31,035 nt of DNA from Rhodocyclaceae bacterium UBA2250 (GTDB lineage Bacteria; Pseudomonadota; Gammaproteobacteria; Burkholderiales; Rhodocyclaceae). The notes under the pieces were generated by a model, which was not told the origin of the DNA, ran no database searches, and saw only the letters and a program-made list of their open reading frames with translations. Made by a program: the position numbers and the translations under genes. Below are positions 17,497-25,267 of this stretch, one piece after another. The DNA is taken from NCBI GenBank assembly GCA_002347285.1, contig DDXW01000025.1:1-31035 (forward strand), read 5' to 3'. Each line of letters begins with the position of its first letter. The first letter of the stretch is position 1.

Positions 17497-18096
17497 TCAG
17501 TCCCGGTAGCGCCGAACGAGGCCGGCGACGACCCCGAAGATTTCGAGCTGTCCCTGGGGACGGATCACCGGGTAGGCCGGGTTGTGGGGCTTGAGCACGA
17601 ATTTGCCCTTCTCGAGGGCGAGCTCCTTCAGGGTGAACTCGTCATCGACGATCGCGACGACGAAATCGCCGGCACTGGCCGCCCGCGCGCGCTCGACCAC
17701 CACGAGGTCGCCGTCGCGGATGCCGGCATCGATCATCGAATCGCCCTTGACCGGCACCATCACGGTGCGGGAAGGCTGGCGGACGAGATACTGGTCGATA
17801 AGGAACAATTCGCCCTGCCCGCCCTCGATCATGTCCGGCGCGCCGGCGCGGACGGCGACCTCGGCCAGCGAGCGCTCGAAGAAGCGGCCGGCCGGAATCC
17901 AGGCATCGTCGTCGGGCGCGCGTTCGACGAAGCCCAGGGCCTCGAGACGGAGCAGCAGCTTCCTCGCGGCCGTCTTCGAGGCGAACCCCATCAGCGCGGC
18001 GATGCGCTGGGTCGAGGGAATGCGCCGGTTGTCGGCGAAGTAGTCGCGCAGACGGTCGAGATAATCGGCGTCGCGCCGGCTGTCGGAGGGAGGCAT
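17497..18096 (-). CDS. lexA: LexA-type repressor with S24 autoprotease domain
   Basis: 199 residues from the ATG at 18096, which has AAGGGA seven bases before it; a TTG at 18111 would add five residues. The N-terminal winged helix-turn-helix spans about 10-60 (IPSTQRIAALMGFASKTAARKL). The C-terminal domain has the self-cleavage bond A84-G85 (VRAGAPD), nucleophile S120 in GDSMIDAGI and general base K157 in FTLKEL, so RecA-stimulated autocleavage should be possible. The linker segment DAWIPAGRFFERSL differs from E. coli LexA, and the recognition helix differs as well, consistent with the non-E. coli-like palindrome in its promoter. It is convergent with ycaO. It may be the main LexA or a second paralogue; the window cannot tell. 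Confidence 0.88.
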   Translation of the reverse strand: MPPSDSRRDADYLDRLRDYFADNRRIPSTQRIAALMGFASKTAARKLLLRLEALGFVERAPDDDAWIPAGRFFERSLAEVAVRAGAPDMIEGGQGELFLIDQYLVRQPSRTVMVPVKGDSMIDAGIRDGDLVVVERARAASAGDFVVAIVDDEFTLKELALEKGKFVLKPHNPAYPVIRPQGQLEIFGVVAGLVRRYRD

Positions 18097-18128
18097 GGTC
18101 GATCCCTTCAAGTGTCCTTATGGGCACC

Positions 18129-18157
18129 ATGCTAGTGTTCGTTCGAACACCTGTCAA
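18129..18157 (-). promoter_or_regulatory. lexA promoter with palindromic operator in the spacer
   Basis: On the minus strand, TTGACA (18157-18152) and TAGCAT (18134-18129) are separated by exactly 17 bases. Sixteen of those (18135-18150) form the perfect palindrome GTGTTCG-TT/AA-CGAACAC. A repressor bound there would cover both promoter elements, as expected for LexA autorepression. The half site does not match the E. coli CTGT-N8-ACAG box. Confidence 0.75.
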
Positions 18158-18198
18158 CCCGACTGCCATCGCCGCCCTCACGGCGGCCGCGCCACGGA

Positions 18199-18411
18199 TC
18201 AGGCGGGGAAATGCACCGCGAGCCAGACCGTCGGCTGGCCGGCAGTGGTCCGGTCGACGCGATGGCGCCGGTGCGGCGCGATGTAGAGGCAGTCGCCCGG
18301 CGCGAGTTCGATCGCGCGCTCCTCGTCCGCGAAGCGCAGCGCCGCGGCGCCCTGTTGTAAGCGCGCGCGCTTACAACAAGGCAAAGCGGCAAACTGATTC
18401 GGGACAGTCAT
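18199..18411 (-). pseudogene. internally deleted small cupin gene
   Basis: A 70-codon open frame. Its first 11 residues (MTVPNQFAALP) look like the start of a small single-domain cupin, and its last 48 or so (ALRFADEERAIELAPGDC, YIAPHRRHRV, then TVWLAVHF) look like the second half of the same family, including the PGD...I..H..H metal-site region. Such cupins are usually about 100-120 residues, so about 40-50 internal residues carrying the first cupin motif are missing. The break is occupied by CCKRARLQQ, which is encoded by a perfect 26-bp palindrome. There is no clear ribosome binding site. It is probably non-functional; the reading frame is nevertheless preserved. The family call is from memory of motif shape. 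Confidence 0.6.
18349..18382. repeat. large palindrome inside the cupin remnant
   Basis: Positions 18353-18378 are a perfect 26-bp palindrome with half TGTTGTAAGCGCG, and pairing continues to 18349 and 18382 with one mismatch. It lies exactly at the point where the cupin similarity is interrupted, so it is probably inserted sequence or the scar of a rearrangement. Confidence 0.7.
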
Positions 18412-18467
18412 GTGTCGGCGGCCCGGGAATGTGCAATTCCCGCGTTCCCCCCACGGTCGGAAACGAA

Positions 18468-18495
18468 AATGGCCTAGCCTTGCGGCTAAGCCATT
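18468..18495 (-). terminator. terminator of tRNA-Asn
   Basis: A 12-bp stem with one mismatch (AATGGCTTAGCC/GGCTAGGCCATT on the minus strand, loop GCAA) begins eight bases after the tRNA 3' end, with ATTTTCGTTT at its end. Stem and position fit a Rho-independent terminator. Confidence 0.7.
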
Positions 18496-18502
18496 GATTC
18501 TT

Positions 18503-18578
18503 TGGCTCCCCGACCTGGGCTCGAACCAGGGACCTACGGATTAACAGTCCGGCGCTCTACCGACTGAGCTATCGGGGA
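18503..18578 (-). tRNA. tRNA-Asn (anticodon GTT)
   Basis: A 76-base cloverleaf on the minus strand with encoded CCA. The acceptor stem is TCCCCGA/TCGGGGA, the D-stem GCTC/GAGC, the anticodon loop CTGTTAA with GTT, the T-arm CTGGTTCGAGCCCAG region, and the 3' end is GCCA. The first anticodon-stem pair is C-U (CCGGA against TCCGT); many tRNA-Asn have a weak G-U pair at this position. The gene stands alone between the cupin remnant and the phosphate transport genes. Confidence 0.95.
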
Positions 18579-18650
18579 TCGGTAGGAAGGCGCGAATGAT
18601 AGGGACTTCTTCCCGTCGCGTCAACGCGGCAGCGATCGGGATGCGGATAG

Positions 18651-18679
18651 TTGCAACCTCGCCGCAACCTTTCTGTAAC
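18651..18679 (+). promoter_or_regulatory. Pho-box-like triple repeat
   Basis: Three heptamers, TTGCAAC, CCGCAAC and CTGTAAC, are each separated by four bases, giving an 11-base period. PhoB boxes are tandem heptamers related to CTGTCAT with the same 4-base spacing. The site ends 43 bases before the DUF47 start codon. Sequence match to the consensus is partial; the spacing and the phosphate-transport context are the main support. Confidence 0.45.
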
Positions 18680-18722
18680 ATTGGCGCCGCTACGGATTTA
18701 GACAGCTTTCAAAGGAATCGCC

Positions 18723-19361
18723 ATGTTCAGCGGCATGATGCCTCACCGCAAGGAATTTTTCGACCTCCTCAACGCCCATGCCGACCGCGTCGTCGCCTCC
18801 GCCAACGCCACCTTGCGCCTGACCAATTCGCTCGGCACCAATTCGAGCGAACTCGACGCCCTGGTCAAGGAAATCGTGATGAACGAGCGCAGCGGCGACA
18901 AGATCAAGATGGAAATGGTCGGCCTGCTGCACAAGTCGTTCATCACGCCGTTCAGCCGCGACGAGATCCACGCCCTGACGCTGGCGCTCGACCAGATTCT
19001 CGGCAAGCTGCAGGATGTCGCCAACGCGGTCGGCATGTACCACATCGCCGATTCGACGCCGGAGTCCCGCGAGCTCGCCGCGCTCACCTCCGATGCCTGC
19101 CTGCGCCTCAACCGCGCGGTGCTCGTGCTCGGCGACAAGACGCGCGCCAAGGAGGCGATCAACCTGTGCCACGAGATCGAGGAAATCGAATCGAAGGCCG
19201 ACAAGATTCTCAAGAAGGCCATCACCCGCCTGTTCGCCGACGAAAGCCAGATGTGGAACGCGATCCGCATGCGCGAGTTCTATTTCCTGCAGGAGCACGT
19301 GCTGGACCAGTGCCAGTACACCGCCCGCATCATCGAAGAAATCCTCATCGAAAACGCCTGA
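18723..19361 (+). CDS. PhoU-like DUF47 protein (TIGR00153 type), Pit accessory
   Basis: A 212-residue, mostly helical protein with AAAGGA six bases before its ATG. The sequence MPHRKEFFDLLNAHADRVV, IVMNERSGDKIKMEM, FITPFSRDEIHALTLALDQILG and HEIEEIESKADKILK matches the DUF47/PhoU-like family, where paired acidic E..D clusters bind metal ions. Genes of this family nearly always precede a Pit permease and probably modulate phosphate uptake through it, as PhoU does for the Pst system. The pit gene starts 13 bases after its stop. The Pho-box-like repeats upstream suggest control by phosphate status. Confidence 0.9.
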   Translation: MFSGMMPHRKEFFDLLNAHADRVVASANATLRLTNSLGTNSSELDALVKEIVMNERSGDKIKMEMVGLLHKSFITPFSRDEIHALTLALDQILGKLQDVANAVGMYHIADSTPESRELAALTSDACLRLNRAVLVLGDKTRAKEAINLCHEIEEIESKADKILKKAITRLFADESQMWNAIRMREFYFLQEHVLDQCQYTARIIEEILIENA

Positions 19362-19374
19362 AAGGCCGAACGCC

Positions 19375-20388
19375 ATGGAAGGCCTGACCATCAGCGTGTG
19401 GATCCTCGGGGTCCTGATCTTCGTCGCCCTCGCCTTCGATTTCATGAACGGCTTCCACGACGGCGCGAACTCGATTTCCACCATCGTCGCCACCGGCGTG
19501 ATGACGCCGAAGCAGGCCGTGCTGTTCGCGGCCTTCTTCAACTTCGCGGCGCTGTGGGTGTTCCACCTCCACGTCGCCGCCACCATCGGCAAGGGCACGG
19601 TCGATCCGAGCTTCGTCGACTACCACGTGATCTTCGGCGCGCTGTGCGGCGCGCTCGCCTGGAACATCATCACCTGGTATTACGGCATCCCCTCCTCGTC
19701 TTCGCACGCCCTGATCGGCGGACTGGTCGGCGCCACGCTGACCAAGTCCGGCAGCCTCGCGCCGATCGTCTGGAGCGGCTTCGGCAAGACCCTGCTGTTC
19801 ATCGTCGTTTCCCCCTTCATCGGCTTCATGCTCGGCGGGCTGCTGATGGTGGCGGTCGCCTGGATCTTCCGCAAGCACACGCCCGGCCAGGTCGGGCGCT
19901 GGTTCAAGTACGCCCAGGTATTCGCCTCGGGCGCCTACAGCCTGGCGCACGGCGGCAACGACGCGCAGAAGACCATCGGCATCATCTGGCTGCTGCTGAT
20001 CACCGCCGGCGCCGCCACCACCGACGTGAATACGCTGCCGAACTGGGTGATCTACTCGTGCTACTTCGCGATCGCCTGGGGCACCTATCTGGGCGGCTGG
20101 CGCATCGTCAAGACGATGGGCACGCGCATCACCAAGCTCAACACCGTCAGCGGCTCCTGCGCCTCGATGGGCGGGGCCATGAGCCTCGGCCTCGCCACGC
20201 TGGCCGGCATCCCCGTTTCCACCACCCACACCATCGCCGGCTCGATCGCCGGCGCCGGCGCCGCGCACAACATGAAGCGCGTGCGCTGGGACATCTCGAT
20301 CAACCTCGCCGTCGCCTGGGTGCTGACCATCCCGGCCAGCGGCCTGATCGCCGCGGCGTTCTGGTGGCTGGGCACACAACTCCTGTAG
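19375..20388 (+). CDS. pit: Pit-type inorganic phosphate permease
   Basis: A 337-residue polytopic inner-membrane protein; the ATG at 19375 is the first start after the DUF47 stop. The two inverted PHO4 repeats carry the family signatures: FDFMNGFHDGANSISTIVATGVM near the N-terminus with GIPSSSSHALIGGLVGA, and AHGGNDAQKTIG with GIPVSTTHTIAGSIAGAGAA in the second half. About ten hydrophobic segments are visible. Pit carriers import metal-phosphate complexes by proton symport with moderate affinity. The length is at the short end typical of the single-subunit bacterial form that pairs with DUF47 proteins. No defect is seen. Confidence 0.94.
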   Translation: MEGLTISVWILGVLIFVALAFDFMNGFHDGANSISTIVATGVMTPKQAVLFAAFFNFAALWVFHLHVAATIGKGTVDPSFVDYHVIFGALCGALAWNIITWYYGIPSSSSHALIGGLVGATLTKSGSLAPIVWSGFGKTLLFIVVSPFIGFMLGGLLMVAVAWIFRKHTPGQVGRWFKYAQVFASGAYSLAHGGNDAQKTIGIIWLLLITAGAATTDVNTLPNWVIYSCYFAIAWGTYLGGWRIVKTMGTRITKLNTVSGSCASMGGAMSLGLATLAGIPVSTTHTIAGSIAGAGAAHNMKRVRWDISINLAVAWVLTIPASGLIAAAFWWLGTQLL

Positions 20389-20459
20389 TCGCGCCAATAC
20401 TGCTATCTTTCGTCCATGGCGACGAAACAGCTGATTCCGGACAGCGAAAATCCGCCGCG

Positions 20460-20484
20460 CCGCCGCCCCGCCAGCGCCGAATTT
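20460..20484 (+). repeat. 25-bp intergenic repeat, copy 3
   Basis: Contains CCGCCCCGCCAGCGCCGA followed by ATTT. It lies between the pit stop codon and the response-regulator start, within the presumed leader of the two-component operon. Confidence 0.75.
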
Positions 20485-20516
20485 CCGCAAGGCATCGTTC
20501 CGGGCAGGAGATGGAC

Positions 20517-21194
20517 GTGAACCTGCGCCTGCTGGTGGTGGAGGACAATCGCGACATCCTGGCCAACGTGGCGGACTATCTCGCCTTGAAGGGCTACACG
20601 GTGGATTGCGCACAGGATGGGCTGACCGGCCTGCATTTGGCGGCCAGCAATCCCTACGACCTGATCATCCTCGACCTGATGCTGCCGGGAATCGACGGCT
20701 ACACACTCTGCCAGCGCCTGCGCGAAAGCGAGCGGCGCGAGACGCCGGTGATCATGCTCACCGCCCGCGACACGCTCGACGACCGCCTGCAGGGATTCCG
20801 CGCCGGAACGGACGACTACCTGACCAAGCCCTTCGCGCTGCCGGAACTGGCGGCGCGCATCGAAGCGGTCCTCCGGCGCAGCCGGGGCGGCGGGCGCAGA
20901 CTGCTGAAGGTCGCCGACCTGTCCTACGACCTCGACACCTTGGAGGTGATGCGCGGCGGGCAGGCGCTCAGGATCGGGCCGACCGGCCTCAAGCTGCTCG
21001 CCATCCTGATGCAGAAAAGTCCCGCCATCGTGCCGCGGGAAACGCTCGAGAGCGCCCTGTGGGGCGACATCCCGCCCGACAGCGACAGCCTGCGCAGCCA
21101 CATCCACGGGCTGCGCCAGCTGATCGACAAGCCGTTCCCCCAGCCCCTGCTGCATACCGTCCATGGCATCGGCTACCGTCTGGCGGAGGCCTAG
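20517..21194 (+). CDS. OmpR/PhoB-family response regulator (ColR-like)
   Basis: About 225 residues. The GTG at 20517 is preferred because AGGAG lies six bases before it; an in-frame ATG at 20511 abuts that same AGGAG and leaves no spacing. The receiver domain has the acidic pair in VVEDN, phospho-acceptor D53 in LIILDLMLPG, T in MLTARD and K in LTKPF. A winged-helix DNA-binding domain follows (about 125-225), with LWGDIPPDSDSLRSHIHGLRQLI and the closing HTVHGIGYRL. The kinase gene starts one base after its stop. Gene order with a methyltransferase and LTA-synthase-type gene recalls the ColRS envelope-stress locus; that homology is inferred from context and overall sequence shape, not proven. 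Confidence 0.9.
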   Translation: MNLRLLVVEDNRDILANVADYLALKGYTVDCAQDGLTGLHLAASNPYDLIILDLMLPGIDGYTLCQRLRESERRETPVIMLTARDTLDDRLQGFRAGTDDYLTKPFALPELAARIEAVLRRSRGGGRRLLKVADLSYDLDTLEVMRGGQALRIGPTGLKLLAILMQKSPAIVPRETLESALWGDIPPDSDSLRSHIHGLRQLIDKPFPQPLLHTVHGIGYRLAEA

Positions 21195-21195
21195 G

Positions 21196-22470
21196 ATGTC
21201 GCGCAGACAGCAGGCTCTCGCCCGCCGCATCGTCGCGTCCTTCGTGCTGCTGACGCTGCTCGTGTCCGGACTGTTCTCGCTGATGGTGATCGAGGCGGCC
21301 AGCTATGCCGAGGATTTCTTTTCCGAGGAATCGCTGAATCAGGAATTCGAGAACCTGCTGTCCGCAGAGTCTGCCGGCCGGCCGCTGCATACCAGCCGCG
21401 GCACGCAGCTCTATGTCGTCGCCCCCGCCGCGCCAAGCAACCTGCCGCTGTGGCTCGCGGGGATGGATCCGGGCTACCAGGAGGTCGATCAGGACGGCGT
21501 CGAGCAGCACGTCTTGATCCGCGATGCCGGCGAGCGGCGCTATGTCCTGGTGCAGGTGCTCGAGGAATTCGAGCGGCGCGAGGATTTCCTGATGGCGATT
21601 GTCGCCGTCGCATTTGCCTGCAGCGTCCTGGCGGCCTGGGGCATCGGCGTGCTCATCTCCCGCCGCGTCATCGCCCCGGTCACCCGTCTGGCCGGCCAGG
21701 TGCGCCATCGCGCGCAGCTGCTGCCGCTCGCGCCCCCGCTGGCCCCCGATTACGCCAACGACGAAGTCGGGCGGCTGGCGGCGGCCTTCGACGAAACAAT
21801 GGGCACGCTGCGCGAGGCGCTGGAGCGCGAACGCCTGTTCACCAGCGACGTCAGCCACGAGCTGCGCACGCCGTTGATGGTGATCGCCAGCACCTGCGAC
21901 CTGCTGCTGGCCCAGGGGCTTGGCGACCCCCACCAGGAGGAGAAGGTCAGGCGCATGCTCGACTCGTGCGCGGAGATGCGGGAACTGGTCGAGGTTTTCC
22001 TGCAGCTGGCGCGCGCGCCGCAGGAGAAAGGCGGCGATGGCGGCGCCGTCTCGCTCGGCGAGGTCGCCCAGGAGCAAATCGAGCACTGGCGCTCGGAAGC
22101 GGCTGCGCGCAACCTCGAACTGACATTGACGACGGAGGCCGCCGACACCGGCCGTTATCCGGCCCCGCAGGTGCGCGCCGTCATCTCCAACCTGCTGCGC
22201 AACGCCCTTCACTACACCGACCAGGGCTTCGTCCGGCTGGTGCTGCGCTCGGGCGGCTTCAGCGTCTGCGACTCCGGCGCCGGCATCCCGCCGGATCGGC
22301 GCGAAACCATCTTCCAGCCTTTCGTGAGGGGCGACGCCAGCCGCGGCGACGGCCTGGGTCTCGGTCTGTCGCTGGTGCACCGGATCTGCCGGCAGCAGGG
22401 GTGGCGCATCCGCCTCGATGAATACCCGGGCGGCGGCTGCGAGTTCCGGGTGGATCTTTCCGCTGTTTGA
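21196..22470 (+). CDS. membrane sensor histidine kinase (ColS-like)
   Basis: A 424-residue protein; the ATG at 21196 has GGAGG upstream. TM1 spans about 12-33 and TM2 about 131-155, leaving a periplasmic sensor of about 95 residues, then a HAMP segment, HisKA with H221 in SDVSHELRTPL, and a HATPase domain with N-box ISNLLRNALHY, G1 CDSGAGIP and G2 GDGLGLGLSLVH. The periplasmic part ends in LEEFERRED, which contains ExxE pairs; in Pseudomonas ColS an ExxE motif binds Zn2+ and Fe3+, so metal sensing is possible but unproven here. It is probably co-transcribed with the response regulator and regulates the downstream lipid-modification genes. Confidence 0.92.
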   Translation: MSRRQQALARRIVASFVLLTLLVSGLFSLMVIEAASYAEDFFSEESLNQEFENLLSAESAGRPLHTSRGTQLYVVAPAAPSNLPLWLAGMDPGYQEVDQDGVEQHVLIRDAGERRYVLVQVLEEFERREDFLMAIVAVAFACSVLAAWGIGVLISRRVIAPVTRLAGQVRHRAQLLPLAPPLAPDYANDEVGRLAAAFDETMGTLREALERERLFTSDVSHELRTPLMVIASTCDLLLAQGLGDPHQEEKVRRMLDSCAEMRELVEVFLQLARAPQEKGGDGGAVSLGEVAQEQIEHWRSEAAARNLELTLTTEAADTGRYPAPQVRAVISNLLRNALHYTDQGFVRLVLRSGGFSVCDSGAGIPPDRRETIFQPFVRGDASRGDGLGLGLSLVHRICRQQGWRIRLDEYPGGGCEFRVDLSAV

Positions 22471-22488
22471 CATTTTTTTCACGCCGGA

Positions 22489-22521
22489 TTGACAGGCCGG
22501 TCACGAGGGGGTGCCTAGAAT
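22489..22521 (+). promoter_or_regulatory. possible promoter of the envelope-lipid operon
   Basis: TTGACA at 22489-22494 and TAGAAT at 22516-22521 lie between the kinase stop and the methyltransferase start. The 21-base spacing is longer than normal for sigma-70, so activator help or an error in pairing the elements is possible. Confidence 0.3.
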
Positions 22522-22551
22522 AGGCGGCACTCGATCTCGCGGAGCCCCCTC

Positions 22552-23262
22552 ATGCCGGACCAGCCTGCCTCCTCCTCCCTGCACCTTCCCTTTTCCGACA
22601 AGTACGACCGGCAGCACGCCGTGAACTACCTGCGCAAGCACCGCGACGGCATCGCCCGCCGCCTGTCGCACCGGCGCGATGAAAAGATTGCGCGCAAGGC
22701 CCTGGCACTGGCCGACGAGCCGACCCTGGTGCTCGACCTGCCTTGCGGCGCCGGCCGCTTCTGGCCCGTGCTCGCCGAGCATCCCAACCGTATCGTCATC
22801 GCCGCCGACTACTCCGCCGGGATGCTCGAAACGGCCCGGACCCACCAGCCACCGGCACTGCGCGAACGCATCCGCATGCTGCGCACCTCGGCCTTCTCGA
22901 TCGGACTGCCCGATGGCGCCGTGGATTCCGTCTTCTGCATGCGGCTCCTGCACCATATCGGCAGCGAGGAACATCGAAGTGCGATCCTCAACGAATTCCA
23001 CCGCGTCGCCAGGGATACGGTGATCCTCTCGCTCTGGGTGGACGGCAACTACAAAGCGTGGCGGCGCCGGAAACTGGAACAGGACCGTTCCCGGCGCGAG
23101 GAGCGCGGCGAGCAGAACCGCTTTATCGTGCCGGCCCGCCAGGTCGAAGCGGAATTCCGGGATGCCGGCTTCGAGATTCTGGGACGCATCGACTTCATTC
23201 CGCTCTACGCCATGTGGCGCACCTATGTGCTGCGCAAGGCGACCGCCGGGGGAGACCGCTGA
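22552..23262 (+). CDS. class I SAM-dependent methyltransferase
   Basis: A 236-residue protein with GGAG about eight bases before the ATG. The Rossmann-fold SAM site is visible as VLDLPCGAGRFWPVL (about 62-76) with the following acidic strand IAADYSAGML and a post-motif LPDGAVDSVFCMRLLHHI. It fits the Methyltransf_11/25 group; the substrate is not evident. The C-terminal region is basic (KAWRRRKLEQDRSRREERGEQ), which may contact the membrane or another anionic surface. Its stop overlaps the next start as TGATG, so it is tightly coupled to the LTA-synthase-type gene. Related methyltransferases sit beside colRS in pseudomonads and affect lipopolysaccharide modification; equivalence here is inference. 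Confidence 0.85.
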   Translation: MPDQPASSSLHLPFSDKYDRQHAVNYLRKHRDGIARRLSHRRDEKIARKALALADEPTLVLDLPCGAGRFWPVLAEHPNRIVIAADYSAGMLETARTHQPPALRERIRMLRTSAFSIGLPDGAVDSVFCMRLLHHIGSEEHRSAILNEFHRVARDTVILSLWVDGNYKAWRRRKLEQDRSRREERGEQNRFIVPARQVEAEFRDAGFEILGRIDFIPLYAMWRTYVLRKATAGGDR

Positions 23263-25256
23263 TGTCCCCGGCCACGAGCGCAGCCGCCATTCCCGCCGCG
23301 GCACCCGGCATCGTTCCCGCTGTCGCCACAAGCCGACGGCGCTATCGGCAGGTATCCCTGCCGCTGCTGCTGGCGATCGCCGCCCTGGCGATCTGGACGA
23401 CCCTGCGACTGATCCTGTTCGCCCACGTCGAGTCCGGCGCGATCGGGATGCGCGAGGCGCTGACGGCCTTCCTGCGCGGCCTGTGGTTCGACGCGGCGAC
23501 GCTCGCCTTCCTGCTGCCGCCGCTGCTGCTGGCATCGGCGCTGCTGCCCGCCCGGCTGCGTTCCCGCCCGTGGCTGCACGCGCTGCGCTGGGGCGTGTTC
23601 TGGATTTCGCTGGCGCTGCTGCTGTTCGGGGCTCTCGCCGAAATCACCTTCTGGCGGGAGTTCGATACCCGCTTCAACTTCATCGCCGTCGATTACCTGA
23701 TCTACACCCAGGAGGTCATCGGCAACATCAGCGAGTCCTATCCCGTCGGAAGTCTGCTGGCGCTCGTGCTGGCAATTGCCTCCGGCCTGACCTGGCTCGC
23801 CCGTAGGCAGCTGCGCTGGCGTGACCAGGGCCACAGCGGGCGACAGCGCCTCGCCGGCGCGGCGCTCGCGCTCGCCCTCCCATCTGCCAGCCTGCACTGG
23901 GCGAACGTCGACCAGATGGCCGCCACCGGCAACGCCTACGCGGACGAACTGTCCGGCAACGGCCTGTTCAGCCTGGCCGCCGCGATGCGGCGCAACGAAC
24001 TGGATTACGAGCGCTTCTACCGCATGCTGCCGGCGGGGCGGGCCGAGGCGATGATGGCGCAGCTGCGGCACGGCAGCCCGCAGGGTGCCGGCGCACCCGC
24101 CCATGCGGCGCTTCCCGCCCCATTCAAGCGGAAGCCACGTAACGTGGTGCTGGTCTCGGTGGAAAGCCTCTCGGCCGAATACCTCGGCGTCTACGGCGCA
24201 ACCGGCGGACTGACGCCGAATCTCGACCGGCTTGCGGCGGACGGGCTGCGCTTCGACAACATCTTCGCCACCGGCACACGCACGGTGCGCGGCCTGGAGG
24301 CCCTGTCGATCGGCGTCCCGCCGCTACCGGGCCAGTCGATCGTGCGGCGGCCGAACAACGAGCATCTCGCCACACTCGGCGAGGAGCTCCGCCAGCAGGG
24401 TTTCGCCACGTCCTTCATCTACGGTGGCTATGGCTATTTCGACAACATGAATGCCTACTTCGGCGCGAACGGCTACCGCGTGATCGATCGGACCGACTTT
24501 CCGCCCGAATCGGTCGCCTTCGAAAACATCTGGGGCGTGGCCGACGAATCCCTGTTCTCGAACGCGATCCGCGAATTCGACGGCCTGGCGAAGGACGGCA
24601 AGCCATTCTTCGCCCACATCATGACCACCTCGAACCATCGGCCCTATACCTACCCGGATGCCCGCATCGACATTCCCTCGCCCGGGGGACGCAACGGCGC
24701 GGTCAAATACACCGACTACGCGATCGGCCGTCTCATCGCGGAGGCTCGCGAGAAACCCTGGTTCGCCGACACCCTGTTCATCATCACCGCCGACCACTGC
24801 GCCTCGGTGGCCGGCAAGACCAAGCTGCCGGTCGCCAAGTATCACATCCCGCTGATCTTCTATGCCCCCGCCCTCCTGAACCCCGGCACGCACACGCGGC
24901 TGGCCAGCCAGATCGACATCGCGCCGACCGTGCTCCATGCGCTCGGCCTGGCCGGCCAGGAGACATTTTCCGGACACTCCCTGCTCGCGCCGGCCACGGC
25001 CGGGCTCGAGCGGGCGTTCATCAGCAATTACCAGCAGCTCGGCTATTACAAGAACGGCATGCTGACCGTCCTGCTGCCAAAGCGGCGGGTCGAGGCCTAC
25101 CGCATCGCCCCGGATACCCTGGAGTCCACCCCGGTCGAGCCGGATCCCCGGCTGGTCGAGGAGACGGTTGCCTACTACCAGACGACCGCCGAGGCATTCA
25201 AACAGGGCCGGTTGCGCAGCACCCCGTCACCCGCGCGACCCGGCGTGACAGGATAG
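23262..25256 (+). CDS. LTA-synthase/sulfatase-family membrane phosphotransferase
   Basis: 664 residues from the ATG at 23262, which shares a base with the methyltransferase stop; a longer upstream frame is antisense-like and discarded. The N-terminal 200 or so residues contain about five membrane segments (for example LPLLLAIAALAIW, FLLPPLLLASALL, FWISLALLLFGAL). The periplasmic sulfatase-fold domain begins near 290: VVLVSVESLSAEYLGVYG, catalytic threonine region FATGTRTVRGLEAL, YGGYGYFDNM, HIMTTSNHRPY and FIITADHCAS, which match the LtaS group. In Gram-negatives such enzymes transfer phosphoglycerol or phosphoethanolamine from a phospholipid to a glycan or lipid A, releasing diacylglycerol. 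The nearby diacylglycerol kinase fits this. The substrate is unproven. Confidence 0.85.
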   Translation: MSPATSAAAIPAAAPGIVPAVATSRRRYRQVSLPLLLAIAALAIWTTLRLILFAHVESGAIGMREALTAFLRGLWFDAATLAFLLPPLLLASALLPARLRSRPWLHALRWGVFWISLALLLFGALAEITFWREFDTRFNFIAVDYLIYTQEVIGNISESYPVGSLLALVLAIASGLTWLARRQLRWRDQGHSGRQRLAGAALALALPSASLHWANVDQMAATGNAYADELSGNGLFSLAAAMRRNELDYERFYRMLPAGRAEAMMAQLRHGSPQGAGAPAHAALPAPFKRKPRNVVLVSVESLSAEYLGVYGATGGLTPNLDRLAADGLRFDNIFATGTRTVRGLEALSIGVPPLPGQSIVRRPNNEHLATLGEELRQQGFATSFIYGGYGYFDNMNAYFGANGYRVIDRTDFPPESVAFENIWGVADESLFSNAIREFDGLAKDGKPFFAHIMTTSNHRPYTYPDARIDIPSPGGRNGAVKYTDYAIGRLIAEAREKPWFADTLFIITADHCASVAGKTKLPVAKYHIPLIFYAPALLNPGTHTRLASQIDIAPTVLHALGLAGQETFSGHSLLAPATAGLERAFISNYQQLGYYKNGMLTVLLPKRRVEAYRIAPDTLESTPVEPDPRLVEETVAYYQTTAEAFKQGRLRSTPSPARPGVTG

Positions 25257-25267
25257 GAGACCTCGCA

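Noticed and set aside
18349..18382. Rho-independent terminator at the large palindrome
   Set aside because: No T-run follows on either strand, and it lies inside a reading frame.
18503..18578. tRNA-Asn as the attachment site of the defence island
   Set aside because: The tRNA is more than 8 kb from the island with core genes between, no integrase is present, and no duplicated tRNA 3' end was found near 9.3-9.9 kb.
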